Shown here in pieces: positions 19,214 to 26,616 of a stretch of DNA of 64,000 nucleotides (the stretch's first letter is position 1; every line of letters starts with the position of its first letter). Position numbers and translations under genes: made by a program. Below the pieces are notes generated by a model. The model saw only the letters and a list, made by a program, of their open reading frames with translations, was not told the origin of the DNA and ran no database searches. This stretch comes from RHKX01 sp963823275 (GTDB taxonomy: Bacteria > Actinomycetota > Thermoleophilia > Solirubrobacterales > 70-9), in assembly GCA_963823275.1 (NCBI GenBank), contig CAWGKW010000001.1:496001-560000 (forward strand). Reading direction: 5' to 3'.

Positions 19214-20223
19214 ATGGCGGGCGTGAGCGTCGACAGCCGCAACGAGGTCGCGAGGAGCGAGAGGGTCCTTCCCGGCGTCTGGCGGCTCCGGTTGCCCTGC
19301 CCGTGGCCGGGCGTTCCCCATGTCAACGCGTGGGCGATTTCACGGGGGGACGGCGTGGTCCTGTTCGACACGGGCATCGGCGGGGAGGAGGGCCTTCATC
19401 AGCTCGAGCTGGCGCTCGGGCAGGCGAAGCTGAAGCTGCGCGACATCCGGCTGCTTGTCTGCACCCACTCTCACACCGACCACTACGGGTGCGCCGGTCC
19501 GATCGTCGACGGCGCCGGATGCGAGCTCTGGATGCACCCCGCCTGGGGGCATGTTCGTGCGATGGCCGAGGACCCCGATGGCGCGCTCGACCGGCGGATC
19601 GAGATCGCTCGCCAGAGCGGCGTCCCCGCCGAGGCGCTCGAGCTCTACGAGGCGCGCCGGGGCGAGAGCCCCTACCTCGACCGGATCGTGCCGCCCGACC
19701 GGGAGCTCGTCGACGGGGTCGACGTGGCGACCGACCTGGGTTTCTTCCGCGCCTACGAGACCCCTGGACACGCTCCATCCCACGTCGTCCTGCACGAGCC
19801 CGAGAGCGGGCTGTTGATCTCCGGGGATCACCTGCTCGGTCGCATCACGCTCTTCTTCGACCACGGGCACACGCCCGACCCCGCCGGTGAGTTCATCGAC
19901 TCGCTCGACGTCGTCGACGAGCTCGACGTCCGACTCTGCCTGCCCGGTCACGGTCGTACCTTTCGCGACGTCGGAGCCAAGATCGAGGCATATCGAAAGG
20001 AGGTCGACGAGCAGCTCGGCGCGCGTCCGGAGCCTCGCTGAAATCGGGTGAGAAGAGCCCCTACGAGGTCGTCTCCGACCTGATCGGCGCCGAGAACATG
20101 AGCCCACCGGCCGCGGCCTGGGGCCTGCAACTGGCGCTCGCCTATCTCGACCATCTGGAGGTGCTCGGGGAGGCCGAGCCGGTCGAGGGCAGCGACCCGG
20201 TCATCTGGCATCTCACTCCCTGA
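19214..20223 (+). CDS. MBL-fold hydrolase with C-terminal winged-helix part, one frame change
   Basis: The first frame (19214-20041, 275 aa) is a beta-lactamase-fold protein with THSHTDH (about 84-90), PGHAPSH, SGDHLLG and PGHG. It stops at 20041, but the next frame continues without a break as ...SLKSGEKSPYEVVSDLIGAE... to LTP-stop at 20223, matching the C-terminal winged-helix region found in LACTB2-like MBL proteins. A single-base change near 20020-20035 (GGCGCGCGTCCGG) would join them. Either an assembly indel or a recent frameshift; about 335 aa if restored. Confidence 0.75.
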
Positions 20224-20328
20224 CGGCGGCGTGATGTACCCGGCGTCCAACCTCAGGCTGCAATCTTGGCCGGTGCCGTAATCCACGCAGGCGCCCGTTT
20301 GGGGTAGCGTCGACGCGTCCCGTCCACC

Positions 20329-20348
20329 CTTTGTACCAATTGGCAAAG
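20329..20348. promoter_or_regulatory. Imperfect palindrome overlapping the potA start region
   Basis: CTTTG (20329) and CAAAG (ending 20348) flank a perfect CCAATTGG, giving an AT-rich imperfect palindrome that overlaps the proposed TTG start of potA. A TAGCGT box lies about 20 nt upstream. Position suggests an operator for the polyamine transporter operon; no regulator gene is adjacent. Confidence 0.3.
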
Positions 20349-21431
20349 GTCGTCTCAGAAACAACCACAAGCAGTGAGCCGGGCTCCGTGCCCGACGTTC
20401 GCCTTTCCGGAGTGAGGAAGACCTACGGCGATGTCGTCGCCGTCGATCGCGTCGACCTCGATATCCGGCGCAATGAGTTCTTCACGATGCTCGGTCCGTC
20501 GGGCTCGGGCAAGACGACGATGCTGCGCATGGTCGCCGGCTTCGAGCTGCCCGACGAGGGGCGGATCGAGCTCGGCGGCACCGACGTCACCGGCCTCGCC
20601 GCCTACGACCGCGATGTCAACACCGTCTTCCAGGACTATGCGCTCTTCCCGCACATGAGCGTCGGCGACAACGTCGAGTACGGGCTGCGGGTCGCCAAGG
20701 TCGGCAGGGACGAGCGTCGCAGGCGTCGCGCCGAGGCGATGGAGATGGTGCGCCTGACCGGCTACGACGATCGCAAGCCGACCGAGCTCTCGGGCGGCCA
20801 GCGGCAGCGGGTGGCACTCGCCCGGGCGATCGTCAACCAGCCGCGGGTGCTGCTGCTCGACGAGCCGCTGGGCGCCCTCGACCTGAAGCTCCGCGAGCAG
20901 CTGCAGATCGAGCTCAAGCAGATCCAGCGGGAGGTCGGGATCACCTTCGTCTACGTCACCCACGACCAGGAGGAGGCGCTGACGATGTCGGATCGGATCG
21001 CCGTCTTCAACGAGGGCCGGATCGAGCAGATCGGCGAGCCCGAGGGCGTCTACGAACGCCCCACGAACGCCTTCGTGGCCGGCTTCGTCGGGGTCTCGAA
21101 CCTGATCCACCGCGACGGCGGCAGCTTCACCGTCCGCCCGGAGAAGGTCCGGATGCTGACCGCGGGTGATCCGGGCGAGGGGCTGATCGTCGAGGAGGGG
21201 TCGATAGTCGACGTCTCCTACGCGGGGATGGTCACGCGATTTCACGTCGAGCTCGACCGCGGCGACCGCCTGCAGGTGGCCCGCCAGAATCAGGAGCAGA
21301 CTTCACACGAGGACGAGGGGATGCGCGGGGAGCGCATCCGGGTCGGCTGGCGTCGCGAGCACACGGTCGCGGTCGCCGAGTCGAACGAATCAGCCAATGG
21401 GGCAGAAGATCAAACAGAGGAGGAGATATGA
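20331..21431 (+). CDS. potA: Polyamine ABC transporter ATP-binding protein
   Basis: 366 aa. Walker A GPSGSGKTT (about 54-62), Q-loop VFQDYALFPHM, LSGGQRQRVALARA signature, Walker B VLLLDEPLGALD and the THDQEEAL switch are intact, followed by the TOBE-type C-terminal domain (FTVRPEKVRM...), as in PotA. First gene of potA-potD-potB-potC; its stop overlaps the potD start by 4 bp. The start is uncertain: TTG 20331 gives the longest form, GTG 20388 (VPDVRLSG) is an alternative, and neither has a good SD. Confidence 0.9.
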   Translation: MYQLAKVVSETTTSSEPGSVPDVRLSGVRKTYGDVVAVDRVDLDIRRNEFFTMLGPSGSGKTTMLRMVAGFELPDEGRIELGGTDVTGLAAYDRDVNTVFQDYALFPHMSVGDNVEYGLRVAKVGRDERRRRRAEAMEMVRLTGYDDRKPTELSGGQRQRVALARAIVNQPRVLLLDEPLGALDLKLREQLQIELKQIQREVGITFVYVTHDQEEALTMSDRIAVFNEGRIEQIGEPEGVYERPTNAFVAGFVGVSNLIHRDGGSFTVRPEKVRMLTAGDPGEGLIVEEGSIVDVSYAGMVTRFHVELDRGDRLQVARQNQEQTSHEDEGMRGERIRVGWRREHTVAVAESNESANGAEDQTEEEI

Positions 21432-22630
21432 GTAGGGATGCGCGTTCTGCACGGTGGGCTTGGCTCACCGTTGCAGGCCTGAGCATGTTCATTGCCGCTT
21501 TCGCGATCGGTTGCGGAAGCGACGATTCAACCGACAGCACGAGTGCCAGCACGGAGATGACGGAGATCGGCGCGGGCGAGGGTGAGGTCAATCTGGTCGC
21601 CTGGGCAGGATACGTCGAGGACGGTTCGACCGATCCCAGCGTCGACTGGGTCAGCGACTTCGAGAAGGAGACGGGTTGTCAGGTCAACGTCAAGATCGGC
21701 AACACCTCCGACGAGATGGTGCAGCTGATGCGGACCGGCGACTACGACGGCGTCTCGGCGTCGGGGGACGCCAGCCTGAGATTGATCGACGGCGGCGACG
21801 TCGCCCCGGTCAACACGGATCTGATCTCGACCTACCCGGACATCTTCCCGGGGCTCAAGGATCAGCCCTACAACAGCGTTGACGGCCAGATGTACGGGAT
21901 CCCCCACGGTCGCGGGGCGAACCTGATGCTGTCCAACACCGACGACGTGAAGCCCGCGGCGTCTTCGTTGAGCGCGGTCTTCGATCCCGCCCAGATGGAG
22001 AAGCAGAAGGGCAAGGTCACGGCCTACGACAGCCCGATCTACATCGCCGATGCGGCGCTGTATCTGATGCAGACCCAGCCCGACCTGGGGATCACCAACC
22101 CCTACGAGCTGGACGAGGATCAGTTCAACGCTGCGATCGATCTGCTCAAGACGCAGAACGAGTACATCGGCGAGTACTGGTCCGACTACACCAAGCAGAT
22201 CCAGGCGTTCACCAACGGTGACAGCACCGTCGGCACGACCTGGCAGGTGATCAACCAGCTCCTGCAGGCCGATGGACAGCCCGTGGAAGCGGTTCTGCCC
22301 AAGGAGGGCTCGACCGGTTGGTCGGACACCTGGATGGTCAGCTCGGAGGCCGCGAACCCCAACTGCATGTACATGTGGATGGAGCACATCACCGATCCGA
22401 AGACCAACGCAGCGGTTGCGGAATGGTTCGGTGAGGCGCCTGCCAACTCGAAGGCATGCGACTTCACCGCCGATCCGAAGCACTGTGAGATCTACGACGC
22501 GGACGGTGCGAAGTACCTGGACGACCTCTACTACTGGACCACTCCGGTCTCAGACTGCGGCGATGATCGCGGCGATGTCTGCAAGACCTACGACGATTGG
22601 GTCCAGGGTTGGACGGAGGTCAAGGGCTAG
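21428..22630 (+). CDS. potD: Polyamine-type substrate-binding lipoprotein
   Basis: 400 aa. Lipoprotein signal with IGC (Cys at about 29), a Ser/Thr/Asp linker, then a type II periplasmic binding protein beginning VNLVAWAGYVEDG, as in PotD/PotF. Later blocks TSDEMVQLMRTGDYDGVSAS and NSVDGQMYGIPHGRG also follow that family. Extra cysteine pairs near the C-terminus (CDFTADPKHC, SDCGDDRGDVC) suggest disulfides. It captures spermidine/putrescine or a related solute outside the membrane for PotA/B/C. The order with the binding protein second is common in actinobacteria. Confidence 0.88.
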   Translation: MSRDARSARWAWLTVAGLSMFIAAFAIGCGSDDSTDSTSASTEMTEIGAGEGEVNLVAWAGYVEDGSTDPSVDWVSDFEKETGCQVNVKIGNTSDEMVQLMRTGDYDGVSASGDASLRLIDGGDVAPVNTDLISTYPDIFPGLKDQPYNSVDGQMYGIPHGRGANLMLSNTDDVKPAASSLSAVFDPAQMEKQKGKVTAYDSPIYIADAALYLMQTQPDLGITNPYELDEDQFNAAIDLLKTQNEYIGEYWSDYTKQIQAFTNGDSTVGTTWQVINQLLQADGQPVEAVLPKEGSTGWSDTWMVSSEAANPNCMYMWMEHITDPKTNAAVAEWFGEAPANSKACDFTADPKHCEIYDADGAKYLDDLYYWTTPVSDCGDDRGDVCKTYDDWVQGWTEVKG

Positions 22631-22664
22631 CCGGCAGCCGATCGACCGAAGGACAGGAGACGAC

Positions 22665-23562
22665 GTGGAAGCAGCCGGGCTGGGAGCCCCGGCGCCGAGG
22701 AGGTCGGTGGGCCGCAGGCTCGCCGACCTCTTCCACGGTCGTCCCCGCCTGCAGGTCGGCTCGCTGCTCGCCGGCCCGGTGGCCTGGCTGGTGGTGGGCT
22801 ATCTCGGCTCGCTGGGCGATCCTCCTGGCGGCGAGCTTCTGGTCGCTTGGGGAGCTGAGCGGCGAGATTCAGCAGACCTTCACGCTCGACAACTTCCAGA
22901 CGCTCTTCACCGAGCCCGTCTACCGGTCGATCACCGGCCGGACGATCCTGATCGCCGCCCTGGTCACAGTCACCGACGCTCTCCTGGCGCTGCCGCTCGC
23001 GTTCTTCATGGCGAAGGTGGCACGACCGCGGTCGAAGGGCTTGCTGGTCGTCGCGGTCCTGGTCCCGCTGTGGTCCTCCTACCTGGTCAAGGTCTACGCC
23101 TGGCGCACGATCCTCAGCGAGGACGGCGTCCTCAACTGGGTGCTCTCGCCGCTTGGGCTCTCCGGACCCGGATACGGCAACGTCGCCGTCTGGCTGGTGA
23201 TGAGCTACATCTGGCTTCCCTACATGATCATCCCCGTCTACGCGGGGCTCGAGCGGATCCCGAACTCGGTCCTGGCGGCCTCCGACGACCTCGGCGCGAA
23301 GCCCTGGCGGACCTTTCGCCGAGTGATCTGGCCGCTCGTCTTCCCGGCGGTGGTCGCCGGCTCGATCTTCACCTTCTCGCTGACCCTCGGCGACTTCATC
23401 ACGCCACAGCTGGTCAGCTCGACGCAGTTCATCGGCAACGTGGTCTACGCCAACATCACCACCAACCTGCCGCTCGCGGCGGCGTTCGCGACGGTGCCGA
23501 TCATGATCATGATCGTCTACCTGCTGATCGCCAGGCGGTTCGGCGCCTTCGAACACGTATGA
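22665..23562 (+). CDS. potB: Polyamine ABC transporter permease, one frame change near 22820
   Basis: GTG 22665 follows AAGGACAGGAG. The first about 50 codons (VEAAGLGAPAPRRS... to VVGYLGSL) lie in one frame and the rest (AILLAASFW... to FEHV) in another; removing one G from GCTGGGCGAT at about 22819-22824 joins them into a continuous permease. Six membrane segments and the inner-membrane EAA-type loop (ASDDLGAKPWRTFRRVIWP) match PotB. The adjoining genes are intact, so an assembly indel in a G run is the most likely explanation. Confidence 0.85.
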
Positions 23563-23578
23563 GGGCGGTGACGAACGC

Positions 23579-24430
23579 ATGAGGCTTTCCAGACGCGCCG
23601 AGTTTCTGCTGCGAGCGGCGAGCGGTTTCACCCTCGCGTTCATCTACATCCCGCTCGTGGTCATCGTCATCTATGCGTTCAACTCGAGCAAGACGCTCCA
23701 GTGGCCGCCGCCCAGCCTGACCACCGAGTGGTTCGGCGACGCGATCAACAACGTCGGCGCGCGCGAGGCGTTCCTGACCTCCCTGCAGGTGGGCCTGGTC
23801 GCGACCATTTTCGCGCTGATCCTCGGCACGCTCGCCTCGCTCGCGGTGGCACGCTTCAGCTTCTTCGGCCGGGAGACGATCTCGTTTCTGGTGCTGCTGC
23901 CGATCGCCCTCCCCGGGATCGTCACCGGCGTCGCCCTGAACACCAGCTTCACCCAGATCCTCGGGGTCGACCTCGGTCTGTTCACCATCGTCGTCGGCCA
24001 CGCCACCTTCTGCATCGTCGTCGTCTACAACAACGTGGTCGCCCGGTTGCGCCGCGTCTCGGGCTCCTTCGAGGAGGCATCAGCCGACCTCGGCGCCACC
24101 CCCTGGACCACCTTTCGACGCGTCACGATGCCGAGCATGCAGACGGCCCTCGTGGCCGGTGGACTGCTCGCCTTCGGCCTCTCCTTCGACGAGATCATCG
24201 TGACGACGTTCACCGCCGGCGCCGGCACGCAGACGCTGCCGCTCTGGATCTTCACCAACTTCTCGCGGCCGAACCAACTCCCGATCGTCAACGTCGTCGC
24301 GGTTATCGTGATCCTGATCTCGATCGTCCCGGTCTACCTCGCCCACAAGCTGACCCGCGACGAGGGCGGAGCCGCTCCGACCGGGGGACGGGCACAGACG
24401 GTGACGGCCGAGGCAATCGCTGCGCCATAG
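23579..24430 (+). CDS. potC: Polyamine ABC transporter permease
   Basis: 283 aa with six hydrophobic segments and the EAA loop EASADLGATPWTTFRRVTMP (about 163-182), followed by the PotC-typical FGLSFDEIIVTTF. It pairs with PotB to form the channel. The start ATG 23579 is 17 bp after the potB stop. The C-terminal 25 residues are a soluble Gly/Thr/Ala tail. Last gene of the operon; the repeat element copy B lies 22 bp downstream. Confidence 0.92.
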   Translation: MRLSRRAEFLLRAASGFTLAFIYIPLVVIVIYAFNSSKTLQWPPPSLTTEWFGDAINNVGAREAFLTSLQVGLVATIFALILGTLASLAVARFSFFGRETISFLVLLPIALPGIVTGVALNTSFTQILGVDLGLFTIVVGHATFCIVVVYNNVVARLRRVSGSFEEASADLGATPWTTFRRVTMPSMQTALVAGGLLAFGLSFDEIIVTTFTAGAGTQTLPLWIFTNFSRPNQLPIVNVVAVIVILISIVPVYLAHKLTRDEGGAAPTGGRAQTVTAEAIAAP

Positions 24431-24451
24431 GCGTGGGGTGGCGGTGGGTGT

Positions 24452-24520
24452 GGCCTGCCGAGGGGCTTCTCCAATCGGTCGTGTGATCGTGTTCCCTCAG
24501 GGGTAGCAATGACACGACCG
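24452..24520 (+). repeat. 69-nt intergenic repeat, copy B
   Basis: Box GGCCTGCCGAGGGGC (24452-24466), 9 nt, then a 45-nt palindrome from CGGTCGTGTGAT (24476) to ATGACACGACCG (ending 24520) with centre TTCCCTCAGGGG. Same 69-nt length and layout as copy A at 2475-2543 but opposite orientation. It separates potC from the convergent TVP38-like gene. Confidence 0.8.
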
Positions 24521-24561
24521 ATGGCCCACGCTACAGCAGTCGACGACTTCCGCCGGGAACG

Positions 24562-25305
24562 TCACTCCTCAGCGACCGGCGCCGGCTTGTCCTCCCCCGT
24601 GTCGCTGATCATCGGCAACATCCTCCTGGTCACGAGGATGAAGAAGATCAGGCCGGCGGCGCCGATCCAGATCGCCGGGTCGTTGATCGAGAGCTCCTCG
24701 AGGCGGCTGCCCAGATAGACGAAGAGGGCGGTCAGTGGCAGGTAGCCGACGGCGGTGGTCCAGATGAAGGTGGTCAGCGGAACGCGGGCGGAGCCGGCGA
24801 CGTAGCCGAACAGGCTGAAGGGCACGATCGGGACCAACCGCATCGCGAGCAGGAGGGTGACGCCGCCGCGTTCGATGGCGCTCTCGTAGCCCGTGAAGCG
24901 GTCGCGGCCGAAGATCTTGATCAGGGCGGGACGGGCGGCATGTCGGCCGATCTGGTGGCAGAGGATCCCGTTGAGGAGCCACCCGACCATGACCAGCGGG
25001 AGCCCGAGCCAGAAGCCGTAGACGAAGCCGACCGCGGCGTCGAGGATCTCGGCCGGATAGAGGACCACCGCATGAGCGAGGGCGAGGGCGAGGACCAGCG
25101 CGACGCCGCCGACGCCCTGCAGGTCGTCGCGCAATGCGGCCGTGTCCCCGCTCAACGCATCGCCCACGGCATGCCGCAGGGGATGGACCGAGAGCACGAG
25201 TCCAACGATCAGCACGACGGCGGTCAGCGACGCCAGGATCGGGATCACCCCGGTGTGATCCTCCACGAACCCGTGAGCATCCTCCGCATCGGCCCCATCC
25301 TCCAT
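24562..25305 (-). CDS. TVP38/TMEM64 (VTT-domain) membrane protein
   Basis: 247 aa from ATG 25305. Hydrophobic segments with the SNARE-associated/VTT pattern: ILDAAVGFVYGFWLGLPLVM, GRHAARP, FTGYESAIERGG and LVPIVPFSLFGYVAGSARV (about 160-178), as in DedA relatives of the TVP38 type, thought to move lipids across membranes. The open frame continues upstream to 25614 but there it only shadows the next gene. Convergent with the potABCD operon. Confidence 0.87.
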   Translation of the reverse strand: MEDGADAEDAHGFVEDHTGVIPILASLTAVVLIVGLVLSVHPLRHAVGDALSGDTAALRDDLQGVGGVALVLALALAHAVVLYPAEILDAAVGFVYGFWLGLPLVMVGWLLNGILCHQIGRHAARPALIKIFGRDRFTGYESAIERGGVTLLLAMRLVPIVPFSLFGYVAGSARVPLTTFIWTTAVGYLPLTALFVYLGSRLEELSINDPAIWIGAAGLIFFILVTRRMLPMISDTGEDKPAPVAEE

Positions 25306-25325
25306 GGGACGAGTCTGGCAGTCGG

Positions 25326-26465
25326 CTAACGAAGTAGCTCGCGCACGTACGGCGGCGGCGGGATGCCGTCCGGCCCACCGCGGCTGTGACCCTTGCCGCC
25401 CGGCCGTCGCGAGTCGGGGGCGCGGCTGACCCAGCGGGTGCGCTTCAGTTCGCGCCGCATCGCCTTCTTGCTGGCCGGGTAGTGCCTGATCTGGTAGGGG
25501 TTGCCCGGCCCGAAGCCCTGGTAGTAGATCGCCATCTTCGCCCGGCCGTGCTTCTGGACCCAGCGGAAGAGGTGACGGGTGAATGCCGGGTTGTCGACGT
25601 CCCACGGCCCCCACTCTCCGATCACGAAGGGCTTCCTCCCGTAGTGCTTGTAGAAGCCGTTGAGGCCGGTGAAGTTCGGGTACTTGCCGTAGATGTCGGC
25701 GCCGATCCAGTCGACGTACTTCCCGCCCGGCCAGTAGGCCTGAGGGCCGTTGCCCTTGATGTTGGGCGAGCCGGCTGTCTGGGGCACCCAGAGGAAGGAG
25801 ACCTTCGGCTTGGGGAGGTGCTTGGGCGGCGGATCGTCGCCCTTGCGGCCGGTCCTCAACGGCGGCATCTTGTTCTTCTTCAGCCTGTGGTTGATCGTCT
25901 TCAGCCGGCCGCCCCTGATGATGATCACCGACCGCTTCCAGGCCTTGCGGAACTGAGCCGTCTTGTGGGAGCGCCCGCGACTGGAGCCGTCCTCATTGAA
26001 AGCTGCGTACGGATTCCAGTGTCCGTTCATCTCCGGCAGCAGCCGGATATAGGTCGGTCGCCCCCATTCGGCGAGCCTGCGGTTGACGGTCAGCAGGTAG
26101 CGGTCGCCCTCGCCCTTGCGGATGCCCCGCGGGCTGATCACGCCGCCGCAGCCGTAGCAGTTGGTGGTGGAGATGCTCAGCATCCCGCGGGTCTCGGTGC
26201 GCTTCCAGCGCTTGATCGCCTCCTGGTTCCACGCGTTCCAGGTCTCGAAGGCCTGCATCACCGGGATGTGCTGCCCGGCGGCCTTGGCGAACTGGAAATA
26301 GTTCGTCTTCGAGCCGCCGTCGGAGACACCCGCATAGAGGTCGTCGCCGCGCGGCGGGAATGCGTTGGCACCCGCGAGCGCGGGGGCCGAGAGCGCAGCG
26401 GCAGCGACGAGCAGCGCCACGATCGTGCGCGCGGTCCAACCTCGTCTGCCTGCGGTTCGGTCCAC
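25326..26465 (-). CDS. Secreted GH26-like glycoside hydrolase
   Basis: 379 aa from GTG 26465, which follows GGAGG by 9 nt and starts a signal peptide (TIVALLVAAAALSAPALAGANA). The mature TIM-barrel protein shows the clan GH-A pattern of family 26: acid/base Glu in RLLPEMNGHWNPY and nucleophile Glu in FVIGEWGPW. It would cleave a beta-mannan or related polysaccharide outside the cell. The 3' part is unusually basic (KKAMRRELKRTRW) and ends with a Pro/Gly-rich tail. A single-gene unit, 20 bp from the TVP38-like gene. Confidence 0.8.
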   Translation of the reverse strand: MDRTAGRRGWTARTIVALLVAAAALSAPALAGANAFPPRGDDLYAGVSDGGSKTNYFQFAKAAGQHIPVMQAFETWNAWNQEAIKRWKRTETRGMLSISTTNCYGCGGVISPRGIRKGEGDRYLLTVNRRLAEWGRPTYIRLLPEMNGHWNPYAAFNEDGSSRGRSHKTAQFRKAWKRSVIIIRGGRLKTINHRLKKNKMPPLRTGRKGDDPPPKHLPKPKVSFLWVPQTAGSPNIKGNGPQAYWPGGKYVDWIGADIYGKYPNFTGLNGFYKHYGRKPFVIGEWGPWDVDNPAFTRHLFRWVQKHGRAKMAIYYQGFGPGNPYQIRHYPASKKAMRRELKRTRWVSRAPDSRRPGGKGHSRGGPDGIPPPPYVRELLR

Positions 26466-26616
26466 CCTTCGCTTCCTCCAACACCCCTGCTCGTCGATCG
26501 AAGCGATCGTAGGGCGTCGACCATGGCCATATTGCGAAATCGGTTGCAGGCCGGCCCTGGGTAAAGTCGCTCCGGCAATCGGCGCCGGTCCCGGCCCGAT
26601 GTCTCGGGGAAACTGA

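Noticed and set aside
24562..25614. Longer start for the TVP38-like gene at 25614
   Set aside because: The added 103 residues are only the shadow of the GH26-like gene on the same strand in another frame.
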